A stretch of 64,000 nt of DNA from Streptomyces sp. CB02009 (GTDB lineage Bacteria; Actinomycetota; Actinomycetes; Streptomycetales; Streptomycetaceae). Made by a program: the position numbers and the translations under genes. The notes below the pieces were generated by a model. It worked only from the letters and a program-made list of their open reading frames with translations, made no database searches and was not told the origin of the DNA. Location: positions 1 to 64,000 of the forward strand of contig NZ_LIVV01000005.1 of NCBI RefSeq assembly GCF_001905825.1, given 5' to 3'. This document shows, piece by piece, positions 8,640-16,429 of the stretch (its first letter is position 1; every line of letters begins with the position of its first letter).

Positions 8640-11135
8640 TCAGGGGGTGCGCTCGGCGCCCTTGGACGTCTCCTTCTTCTTGAAGCCGATGTCCTGGTAG
8701 CGCGGACCGGCCAGGCCCCAGGCGCCGGCGTTCACCACATCCGCCCTGGCGGCGACCAGCTGCGGGCGCTGGTAGAGGGGAATGGAGCCGGCCGCGGCCC
8801 AGATCCGGGCGTCGGCCTGGCGCACCAGCTCCCGGGCCTCCTCCTCGTCGAGGGTCCCCGCCGCCTGGTCGAAGAGCTGGTCGATGCGGTCGGTGCCGAC
8901 CCGCGAGTAGTTCTGCTCGACCAGGAGGGAGCCGTCCGAGGCGGGCTCGGGCTTGGCGAAGATCGGCCGGGCGTCGGTCGCGGGGAAGGCGGTGGCGGGC
9001 CAGGAGTAGAGGGCCAGGTCGTAGTCGCCCGAGGCCACGTGGTCCTTGAAGAAGCTGTCGTCGGAGACCTTGGCGACCTCGGTGCGGATGCCGACCGCGT
9101 CGAGCATCCGGACGATGCGGTCGCCGACCGCCCGCAGCGCCTCGGAGCCGGGGCCGGACGGCAGGACGAAGCGGAGGCTGAGCGCCTTGCCGTCCTTGCC
9201 GAGCGCCTTGCCCGCCTCGGGCGCCGTCACGGGGGCGGCGGTGCCGCGCGGGGCGTAGGCCCCCGCGACGCCCTTGTCCGTACGGGCGACCGTCTGGGCC
9301 GCGTGGGCGCCGGTCCCGGTGTCGAGCGCCTCGGCACGGGCGAGGAGCGCGGCGCTCTGGCGTGCGGCCGCGGCGGCCGGGGCGAGGATCTCGGTGCCGC
9401 TCTCGGGGCCGGCGGCGCCGATGGCGGGGGCGGCCGGCCGCCCTGCCGGCTTGTCGTCGCCGACGATGTAGAGGCCCTCGTCGGACGCGGTGTCCTCGGC
9501 CTGCTTCTTGGCGTCGGTGGCGGCCGAGTCCTTGGCGGCGTCCTTCTTCGCGCCCTCCTTGTCGGCACCCTCCGTCGTGGCGCCGTCCTTCTTCGCGCCC
9601 TCTGACTTGGCGCCGTCCTCGCCGGCCTTCTCCTTCTCATCGGCCTTCTCGCCGGTCTTCTCGCCGGCCTTCTTCTCCGCGGCCTTCTTCTCCGCCTCGC
9701 TGCCCGCCTTGGTGCCCGCCTCCACGGGCTTCCTGACCGCGCCGCCGGGGACCCAGCCCGCGTCGGCGAGGAGAGCCCGCGCCTCCGCGGTGTCCTGGCT
9801 GCCGAGGGCGTCGCTGCTGTCCGCGTACGCGGCCTGGCCGGCGAGGGCCAGGTGGCTGCCGGGAGGATCCGCCGGGAGACCGAGCGGCTTGAGTACGGAT
9901 TCGGCCAGTTCCCGGCGGTTGATCGCGCGGGCCACCGCGCGCCGTACCCGCTCGTCGGCGAGCGGCCCGGACTCGCCGTTCAGCGAGAGCTGGGTGTAGG
10001 CGGGCTCCAGGGACTTGCGGACGACGTACTTCGCCAGGGTGTCCTGGGCGGTCGCGTACGCGGCGATGGCCTTCTGGTTCTTCTCGCGGGCGGCCTGGAC
10101 CTCCTCCGCCTTCTCCTCGTCGGAGCCGTGGGCCAGCGCCCAGGACTTGAGGGCCTTGGAGGGGGTGATCGAGGCGCCGGGACCGTGGGCGAGGGCGGCC
10201 TGGGCGCCGTTGCGTCCGGCGCGGGCGTCGCGCAGGGCGAGCGAGATGCGTTCGGCGGTGGACCGGTCGATCTCGGCCAGGTCGAGGGTGCCCGCGGCGA
10301 GGGCGTCCGCCCGGTCGGCACGGGCGACGGCCGTGAGGACCATGCTGTCGAGCTTGGCGGGCTGTCCCCACCAGCGGGGGTTGCGGGCGAGGGTGACATC
10401 GCCGTTCTTGCGGTCGATCGCCTTCAGCAGGAACGGTCCTGCGGTGGCCTTGAGGGTGGTGCGGGCCCCGTCGTTGAAGGCGTCCGGGGAGCCCATCACC
10501 TGCTTCGGGTAGAGCGGGGTGAAGAGGGACTGCCAGTCGGCGTAGGGCTTGGAGAAGGTGACCCGTACCTCCAGGTCGTTCTTGCCCCGCTCGATCTTCT
10601 CGATCCGCTCGTAGCCGGAGTTCCGCGCGGTCCAGTACGCGGTGTCGCGGCCGCTCAGCGCCCGCCACTGGGCGACGAAGTCGGCCGCCCCGATCTCGCG
10701 TCCGTCGCTCCACACCGCCTGCTGGTTGAGCTTGTAGAGGACGACCTGCTTGGGCTCCGTCTCGGCGACCTGCGCGGACTCCAGGTAGTCGGGGTTGCGC
10801 TGCGGCCGGCCCCGCTCGTCGATCGTGTAGAGGGAGGGGAGCACGGCCCCGGCGATCCGGGACGTGGTGCCGTCGGCGTCGGCCTGGAAGGTGTTGAGGG
10901 TGGTGGGGAGCGCGTCGACGGCCCAGCGCAGGGTGCCTCCGTCGGCGACCTTGTCGCGGGCGGCGGGCGCGTTGTCCTGGGCCGCGGCCCGGGCCTCGTC
11001 GGCCTCGTCGGAGCTGCATCCGGCGAGGACGGTGACGGCGAGGACGGCACTGGTGAGGGTGGCGACGGAGCGGAGCGTGCGGGAGCGGGGGCTCCTGGAG
11101 CATGTCCTCCCGCGAGGGGCGCCGATCTGGGACAT
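8640..11135 (-). CDS. Large peptide-binding lipoprotein with low-complexity insertion (SBP family 5)
   Basis: Probable surface binding protein of a peptide ABC importer, 831 residues, much longer than the usual 500-600. The start chosen is the ATG at 11133-11135, preceded by GAAGGGG at 8 bases; an ATG at 11162 lacks such a site. A basic N-terminus leads to a hydrophobic segment and a VLAGC lipobox with cysteine 40. The SBP_bac_5 domain is split: residues about 465-565 form a highly charged Ala/Lys/Glu/Asp/Gly-rich stretch (AEKKAAEKKAGEK-like repeats) before the domain resumes. No permease or ATPase gene adjoins it, so it may serve a transporter encoded elsewhere. The tail KKKETSKGAERTP is basic. 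Confidence 0.85.
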   Translation of the reverse strand: MSQIGAPRGRTCSRSPRSRTLRSVATLTSAVLAVTVLAGCSSDEADEARAAAQDNAPAARDKVADGGTLRWAVDALPTTLNTFQADADGTTSRIAGAVLPSLYTIDERGRPQRNPDYLESAQVAETEPKQVVLYKLNQQAVWSDGREIGAADFVAQWRALSGRDTAYWTARNSGYERIEKIERGKNDLEVRVTFSKPYADWQSLFTPLYPKQVMGSPDAFNDGARTTLKATAGPFLLKAIDRKNGDVTLARNPRWWGQPAKLDSMVLTAVARADRADALAAGTLDLAEIDRSTAERISLALRDARAGRNGAQAALAHGPGASITPSKALKSWALAHGSDEEKAEEVQAAREKNQKAIAAYATAQDTLAKYVVRKSLEPAYTQLSLNGESGPLADERVRRAVARAINRRELAESVLKPLGLPADPPGSHLALAGQAAYADSSDALGSQDTAEARALLADAGWVPGGAVRKPVEAGTKAGSEAEKKAAEKKAGEKTGEKADEKEKAGEDGAKSEGAKKDGATTEGADKEGAKKDAAKDSAATDAKKQAEDTASDEGLYIVGDDKPAGRPAAPAIGAAGPESGTEILAPAAAAARQSAALLARAEALDTGTGAHAAQTVARTDKGVAGAYAPRGTAAPVTAPEAGKALGKDGKALSLRFVLPSGPGSEALRAVGDRIVRMLDAVGIRTEVAKVSDDSFFKDHVASGDYDLALYSWPATAFPATDARPIFAKPEPASDGSLLVEQNYSRVGTDRIDQLFDQAAGTLDEEEARELVRQADARIWAAAGSIPLYQRPQLVAARADVVNAGAWGLAGPRYQDIGFKKKETSKGAERTP

Positions 11136-11381
11136 GACTTGTACCCCTTCGTCCAGATTCATTCCATTTGGAGATGATCACACCTATTGCTCATCCACTG
11201 AAAAGGACGGAACAGATCCGGCCACGGCGACACGGCGACACGGCCGGAAAACCCCACTCGTGCGGCCCAACCGCCGACGAAGGAGCGCTCCCGGCGCCCG
11301 GAATCCCGTGCACGTGGCTTCCCAAGCGGGAGGTGACGCGCGACACTCCTGCCGAAGCCGCTCGCGGAAGTGAGGGCACCC
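11136..11381. other. Divergent promoter region between lipoprotein gene and Sdh operon
   Basis: About 250 non-coding bases between the minus-strand binding protein and the plus-strand genes. It includes a less G/C-rich part (about 11155-11215) that is the likely promoter zone for the lipoprotein gene. No confident sigma-factor motif or operator was recognised. Confidence 0.4.
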
Positions 11382-11522
11382 ATGTCCGTTCAGGACGACC
11401 CGGCAGCCGTCGAGCGCTGCCCCGAAGACCCGGAGAGCACCCCCGACGCCCCGTACGACAGAGGGCTGCGGACGGACACGGACGACGGGGGGCCGGAAGC
11501 ACGCGACCGCCACGCGCCGTAG
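11382..11522 (+). CDS. Possible small ORF upstream of the succinate dehydrogenase operon
   Basis: A 46-residue frame beginning MSVQDDPAAVERCPEDPE and ending in a TAG at 11520-11522. A GTGAGGG site lies about 6 bases before the ATG. The product is acidic and Asp/Pro/Arg-rich, with no recognisable domain. Its last codons and stop run into the first unit of a 34-bp tandem repeat. It could be a leader peptide or small protein, or an accident of composition. No function is assigned. Confidence 0.3.
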   Translation: MSVQDDPAAVERCPEDPESTPDAPYDRGLRTDTDDGGPEARDRHAP

Positions 11523-11609
11523 GGCGACAAGCGGTGCAAGACGCCACGCGCCGTAGGGCGACAAGCGGTGGAAGACGCCACCCGCCGCTGGACGCCTCGC
11601 ACCGCTGGA
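11508..11609. repeat. 34-bp tandem repeat upstream of sdh operon
   Basis: Two nearly identical 34-bp units (11508-11541 and 11542-11575, one base different) both start CGCCACGCGCCGTAGGGCGA. A third, decayed unit follows to about 11609, and GACGCC(A)CGC-like remnants continue to about 11665. The array lies between the small ORF and the start of the cytochrome b gene, in the 5' region of the operon transcript. It is not obviously coding. Confidence 0.75.
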
Positions 11610-11688
11610 CCCCAAGCCTCGTAAGACGCCCCGCCTCTGGACGCCACGCACCGCAGGACGCACCGGCTACCGACCGTAGGAGGGCCCG

Positions 11689-12510
11689 TTGGCCACAGGT
11701 ACGGAACCGCCCGGATCCGCCACGGGGGTGCGCTCCCCGGGGCGCGCCTCCCTCGCCGCCCGGCATCTGCGCACCGACCGCTGGTGGCTCTCCCCCGCCG
11801 CGACGGCCGCCGGACTGCTCGCCTTCGTCGCCTACTCGACCTGGCGGGCCTTCGCCGACGCCGACTACTACGCCGCCCCCTACGTCTCGCCGTTCTACTC
11901 GCCCTGCCTGGCGGAGAACTGCGTCCCCATGAAGGGCGGACCGAACTGGGAGGTCTTCGGAAGCTGGTGGGGACTCTCTCCCGCCCTGCTGATCCTGGTC
12001 TTCCCCCTGGGCTTCCGGCTGACCTGCTACTACTACCGGAAGGCGTACTACCGGGGCTTCTGGGCCTCTCCCCCGGCCTGCGCGGTCGCCGAGCCCCACG
12101 CGTCGTACACCGGCGAGACCCGCTTCCCGCTGCTCCTGCAGAACCTCCACCGGTACTTCTTCTACGCGGCGCTGCCGGTGGCCGGAATCCTCAGCTACGA
12201 CACGGTGCTCACCTTCCGGAACGCCGACTACGCCTGGGGCCACGCCGGGCTCGGAACGCTCCTCTTCCTCGTCAACATCGCCCTCATCTGGGCGTACACC
12301 CTCTCCTGCCACTCCTGCCGGCACATCGTCGGCGGACGGCTCAAGCACTTCTCGAAGCATCCGGTCCGCTACCGGCTGTGGACCTGGGTCGGCCGGCTGA
12401 ACACCCGTCACATGCTGCTCGCCTGGTCCTCCCTGATCAGCGTCGCCCTCTGCGACCTGTACGTGTACCTGCTCGCCACCGGCACCTTCGACGACCCGAG
12501 GTTCTTCTGA
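11689..12510 (+). CDS. Succinate dehydrogenase/fumarate reductase cytochrome b-type membrane subunit
   Basis: Membrane anchor of a complex II-type enzyme, 273 residues with about five hydrophobic helices and several conserved histidines (for example SCHSCRHIVGGRL and LNTRHMLLAWSS), as expected for heme b ligation. Translation starts at a TTG at 11689 after a strong AGGAGGG site 4-5 bases upstream; no ATG is placed as well. The stop is followed after one base by the ATG of the flavoprotein gene, so the operon is tightly coupled. A single five-helix anchor is typical of B-type complex II, which has no separate SdhD. A 34-bp repeat lies upstream. Confidence 0.85.
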   Translation: MATGTEPPGSATGVRSPGRASLAARHLRTDRWWLSPAATAAGLLAFVAYSTWRAFADADYYAAPYVSPFYSPCLAENCVPMKGGPNWEVFGSWWGLSPALLILVFPLGFRLTCYYYRKAYYRGFWASPPACAVAEPHASYTGETRFPLLLQNLHRYFFYAALPVAGILSYDTVLTFRNADYAWGHAGLGTLLFLVNIALIWAYTLSCHSCRHIVGGRLKHFSKHPVRYRLWTWVGRLNTRHMLLAWSSLISVALCDLYVYLLATGTFDDPRFF

Positions 12511-12511
12511 G

Positions 12512-14446
12512 ATGACGCACGTCGAGCGAGAGCAGTGGGACGTGGTCGTGGTCGGCGCGGGCGGCGCCGGGCTGCGGGCCGCGATCGAGGCACGCCGTGC
12601 GGGCGCCCGTACGGCGGTCGTCTGCAAATCCCTCTTCGGCAAGGCCCACACCGTGATGGCCGAGGGCGGGATTGCCGCGTCCATGGCCAACGTGCACCCG
12701 CAGGACGACTGGAAGACCCACTTCCGCGACACCATGCGCGGCGGGAAGTTCCTCAACCAGTGGCGGATGGCCGAGCTGCACGCCCAGGAGGCCCCCGAGC
12801 GGGTCTGGGAGCTGGAGGCCTGGGGCGCGCTCTTCGACCGCACCCCCGACGGCCGGATCTCGCAGCGCAACTTCGGCGGCCACGAGTACCCGCGGCTCGC
12901 GCACGTCGGCGACCGCACCGGCCTCGAACTGCTCCGCACCCTCCAGCAGCGGTCCGTCGCACTCCAGCAGGAGGACCACCGCGAGACCGGCGACCACGAG
13001 GGCCGGCTGAAGGTCTTCCAGGAGTTCACCGTCACCCGGATCCTCAAGGACGGCGAAGGACGGGTCTCCGGGGTCTTCTGCTACGAGCGGGAGAGCGGGC
13101 GCTTCCTCGTCCTCGAGGCCCCCGCGGTGGTCCTCGCGACCGGCGGCATCGGCAAGTCCTTCAAGGTGACCTCGAACTCCTGGGAGTACACCGGGGACGG
13201 CCACGCGCTCGCCCTGCTCGCGGGCGCCCCGCTGGTGAACATGGAGTTCGTGCAGTTCCACCCGACCGGCATGGTCTGGCCGCCGTCGGTGAAGGGCATC
13301 CTCGTCACCGAGTCCGTCCGCGGTGACGGCGGGGTCCTGCGGAACTCCGAGGGCCGGCGCTTCATGTTCGACTACGTCCCCGACGTCTTCAAGGAGAAGT
13401 ACGCGGAGACCGAGGAGGAGGGCGACCGCTGGTACGAGGACCCCGACCGCAACCGGCGCCCGCCTGAGCTGCTGCCGCGCGACGAGGTGGCGCGGGCCAT
13501 CAACTCCGAGGTCAAGGCGGGCCGCGGGTCCCCGCACGGCGGGGTGTTCCTGGACGTGTCGACCCGGATGCCGGCCGAGAGGATCAAGCGGCGGCTTCCC
13601 TCGATGTACCACCAGTTCAAGGAACTGGCCGATGTCGACATCACGGCGGAGGCCATGGAGGTGGGCCCCACCTGCCACTACGTGATGGGCGGGGTCAACG
13701 TCGACTCCGAGACGGCGGCGACGGTGGGGGTGCCCGGGCTGTTCGCGGCCGGCGAGGTCGCCGGCGGCATGCACGGCTCCAACCGGCTCGGCGGCAACTC
13801 CCTCTCCGACCTGCTGGTCTTCGGCCGGCGGGCGGGCCTGTACGCGGCGCAGTACGCGCTGTCGGGGGCCGGCGGCGGCATCGTGGCGGCGGAGGTCGGG
13901 GCCGCGGCGGCGGAGGCGCTGGCTCCGTTCGGTCCCCCCGAGGGGCACGCCCCGGAGAACCCGTACACCCTCCACCAGGAACTGCAGCAGACCATGAACG
14001 ACCTCGTCGGGATCATCCGGCGGGAGGGCGAGATGGCCGAGGCGCTGGAACGCATCGCCGCCCTGCGGGCACGGGCCCGGCACGTCTCCGTCGAGGGCCA
14101 CCGGCAGTTCAACCCCGGCTGGCACCTCGCCCTCGACCTGCGGAACATGCTGCTCGTCGGCGAGTGCGTGGCCCGCGCCGCCCTGGAGCGCACCGAGTCG
14201 CGGGGCGGGCACACCCGCGAGGACTGTCCGGCGATGGACCGCGCCTGGCGCCCGGTGAACCTGCTGTGCCGTCTGGACGGCGACGGGATCGCCCTCGAAA
14301 GGACCTTCACGGAGCCCGTACGGCCCGATCTGCTCGCGCTGTTCGAGCAGGAGGAGCTGGCGAAGTACCTCGCCGAGGACGAACTGCCTGAGGGTCCGGA
14401 AGGTCCGGGAGGCCCGGAGGGGCCGGGAAGGGGACACGGCGCATGA
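12512..14446 (+). CDS. sdhA: Succinate dehydrogenase/fumarate reductase flavoprotein subunit
   Basis: Catalytic subunit that oxidises succinate to fumarate (or the reverse), 644 residues. The FAD-binding motif VVVVGAGGAGLRAAIEA is at residues about 11-27. The segment KAHTVMAEGGIAAS contains the histidine that normally carries FAD covalently. QFHPTGM and HGSNRLGGNSLSDL are the conserved active-site and FAD regions. The C-terminal fumarate-reductase domain ends in a Gly/Pro/Glu repeat (EGPEGPGGPEGPG). The gene overlaps the iron-sulfur gene by ATGA. Direction of the physiological reaction cannot be read from sequence; this three-subunit form probably exists beside a main Sdh encoded elsewhere. 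Confidence 0.93.
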   Translation: MTHVEREQWDVVVVGAGGAGLRAAIEARRAGARTAVVCKSLFGKAHTVMAEGGIAASMANVHPQDDWKTHFRDTMRGGKFLNQWRMAELHAQEAPERVWELEAWGALFDRTPDGRISQRNFGGHEYPRLAHVGDRTGLELLRTLQQRSVALQQEDHRETGDHEGRLKVFQEFTVTRILKDGEGRVSGVFCYERESGRFLVLEAPAVVLATGGIGKSFKVTSNSWEYTGDGHALALLAGAPLVNMEFVQFHPTGMVWPPSVKGILVTESVRGDGGVLRNSEGRRFMFDYVPDVFKEKYAETEEEGDRWYEDPDRNRRPPELLPRDEVARAINSEVKAGRGSPHGGVFLDVSTRMPAERIKRRLPSMYHQFKELADVDITAEAMEVGPTCHYVMGGVNVDSETAATVGVPGLFAAGEVAGGMHGSNRLGGNSLSDLLVFGRRAGLYAAQYALSGAGGGIVAAEVGAAAAEALAPFGPPEGHAPENPYTLHQELQQTMNDLVGIIRREGEMAEALERIAALRARARHVSVEGHRQFNPGWHLALDLRNMLLVGECVARAALERTESRGGHTREDCPAMDRAWRPVNLLCRLDGDGIALERTFTEPVRPDLLALFEQEELAKYLAEDELPEGPEGPGGPEGPGRGHGA

Positions 14447-15216
14447 GCTCCTACGACGCGCGGTTCCGGGTGTGGCGGGGAGACGCCGACGGCGGCGAAC
14501 TGACCGACTACACGGTGGAGGTCCACGACGGCGAGGTCGTCCTTGACGTGGTGCACCGCCTGCAGGCCACCCGGACACCGGATCTCGCGGTGCGGTGGAA
14601 CTGCAAGGCGGGCAAGTGCGGCTCGTGCTCGGCCGAGATCAACGGCAGGCCGCGGCTGCTCTGCATGACCCGGATGTCGGTGTTCGCCCGGGACGAGGTG
14701 ATCACCGTGACCCCGATGCGCGCCTTCCCCGTCGTACGCGACCTGGTCACGGACGTGTCCTTCAACTACGCGAAGGCCCGCGAGATCCCGGCCTTCGTGC
14801 CGCCCGCGGGCCTGGCACCCGGCGACTATCGGATGCGGCAGGAGGACGTGGAGCGCTCGCAGGAGTTCAGGAAGTGCATCGAGTGCTTCCTGTGCCAGGA
14901 CACCTGCCATGTGGTGCGCGACCACGAGGAGAACAAGGAGGCCTTCGCCGGGCCCCGGTTCCTCATGCGGGTCGCGGAGCTCGACATGCACCCGCTGGAC
15001 GCCGCCGAGGAGGCCGGGCTCGACCGGCGCCGGACGGCACAGGACGAGCACGGACTCGGCTACTGCAACATCACCAAGTGCTGTACGGAGGTGTGCCCGG
15101 AGTCCATCCGCATCACCGACAACGCGCTGATCCCGATGAAGGAGCGGGTCGTGGACCGGAAGTACGACCCGCTGGTGTGGCTGGGCGCCACGATCAGGCG
15201 GCGGCGGACGCCATAG
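14443..15216 (+). CDS. sdhB: Succinate dehydrogenase/fumarate reductase iron-sulfur subunit
   Basis: Electron-transfer subunit, 257 residues. The N-terminal ferredoxin-like domain has CKAGKCGSC and a further cysteine in RLLC for the [2Fe-2S] centre (about residues 51-72). The C-terminal domain has CIECFLCQDTC and CCTEVCPES for the [4Fe-4S] and [3Fe-4S] centres. Its start codon overlaps the flavoprotein stop (ATGA), implying coupled translation. It carries electrons from FAD to the membrane anchor encoded first in the operon. Confidence 0.94.
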   Translation: MSSYDARFRVWRGDADGGELTDYTVEVHDGEVVLDVVHRLQATRTPDLAVRWNCKAGKCGSCSAEINGRPRLLCMTRMSVFARDEVITVTPMRAFPVVRDLVTDVSFNYAKAREIPAFVPPAGLAPGDYRMRQEDVERSQEFRKCIECFLCQDTCHVVRDHEENKEAFAGPRFLMRVAELDMHPLDAAEEAGLDRRRTAQDEHGLGYCNITKCCTEVCPESIRITDNALIPMKERVVDRKYDPLVWLGATIRRRRTP

Positions 15217-15240
15217 GGCCCGCGGCGGGGCCGCGCGGGG

Positions 15241-16296
15241 TCAGTGCCAGCCGGCGCGGTAGGCCGCCCAGTCGCCCTCCTCCGCGGCGAAGTCGACGTA
15301 CAGCGCGACACCGAACCGCGCCCGGTCGGGGTCGGTGCGCCCGAGGCCGAGTCTGACACCTCGGACGGCGGCCTCGACGGTCTCCGCGTTCTCGTGGTGG
15401 CCGAGGTCGTCCTCGTGGAAGAAGGGGAGCCCCATCAGGAGGTCCGTCGACTCGGGGGTCACTTCGAGGGCGAGGCTGGTCTGCTGGGCGACGTACCCGC
15501 CGTACAGGCCCTCCAGCGGCATCCAGGTGTCGTACGACATGACGGCGATCTGGTCCACGCGCCGGGCGACCTGGCCGAAGAACTCCTGCGACCACCACTT
15601 CTCCTTGCCCGTGAGCACGCTGTTGGCCGCGTGCAGGCCGGGAAGGGGGTCGATCTGGTGGGCGGCGATCGAGAGCTGGGCCTTCCGGGGCCGGGTGACC
15701 TCTCCGAGGTCGTCGAGGAGGGAGAGGTAGTCGGCGTCGCCGGAGAGCAGCGGCTCCAGGTCGAAGTGGACCCCGTCGAAGCCGACGTCCAGGATCTGCC
15801 GGGCCGAGGTCACCACGGCGGCGCGGGTCCCGGCCCTGTCGAGGTGCAGTCCGTCGGGTCCGCCGTTGGCCAGGACGTCACCGAGCCAGGCCTGCACCCG
15901 TATCCCGGGCATCGTGCGGTGCACGGCGTCGACGAACCACTTCGCGCGCGGGTACGCGGCGGCGGGCAGGGTGCCGTCGTGCTCCAGGGGCCCGGCGTGG
16001 ACGTACAGGTCGCGTATGCCCGTGTCCTTGATCCGGGCGGCGAACGCGGCGAGGTCGGCGTCCTTCTTCCGCCCGTCGACCCAGGCGTGGCCGAGCCAGA
16101 CGGCGTCCTTGTCCCGGGTCTTCGCGTCGTCCCTGAGGTCGCCCGCGTAGTTGACGCGCAGGGCGAGCGCGCCGAACAGGGGAGGCACCACGAGAACGAG
16201 GACGAGGCCGAGCACGAACCAGCGCCCCCGACGCCACATTCTCCTCAGTCGTCCGCCCACCCGAGCCCCCTCGTGCCGTCGTGTCACGTGTCCCAC
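15241..16296 (-). CDS. Membrane-anchored GH18-like TIM-barrel protein
   Basis: Protein of 351 residues with a basic N-terminus and one hydrophobic segment (FVLGLVLVLVVPPLFGALAL), so probably anchored with its domain outside the cell. The segment GFDGVHFDLEPL resembles the glycoside hydrolase family 18 motif DGxDxDxE, with the first Asp, third Asp and Glu kept but the middle Asp replaced by His. Later elements such as VDQIAVMSYDTW match a GH18 barrel strand. It may be a carbohydrate hydrolase or a non-catalytic binder; the substrate is unknown. The GTG at 16296 follows GAGGAGCG closely, and a second in-frame GTG 9 bases on is also possible. It is divergent from the TPM-domain gene. Confidence 0.65.
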   Translation of the reverse strand: MGHVTRRHEGARVGGRLRRMWRRGRWFVLGLVLVLVVPPLFGALALRVNYAGDLRDDAKTRDKDAVWLGHAWVDGRKKDADLAAFAARIKDTGIRDLYVHAGPLEHDGTLPAAAYPRAKWFVDAVHRTMPGIRVQAWLGDVLANGGPDGLHLDRAGTRAAVVTSARQILDVGFDGVHFDLEPLLSGDADYLSLLDDLGEVTRPRKAQLSIAAHQIDPLPGLHAANSVLTGKEKWWSQEFFGQVARRVDQIAVMSYDTWMPLEGLYGGYVAQQTSLALEVTPESTDLLMGLPFFHEDDLGHHENAETVEAAVRGVRLGLGRTDPDRARFGVALYVDFAAEEGDWAAYRAGWH

Positions 16297-16429
16297 CGCT
16301 CCTCACGGTAGCGGCGGCTACCGACAGTGACGCAGGCCTGTGGAGAATGGTTTCCGCGGGGCTGCGGGGGCACTCCGACCGCAGGCCGTCCGGTCGCGGG
16401 CCGACATACGCGGACATAACCTCCCCTTT

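Noticed and set aside
16340..16429. Upstream ATG start for the TPM-domain protein
   Set aside because: The extra 30 residues would bury the signal peptide, which begins exactly at the GTG at 16430.
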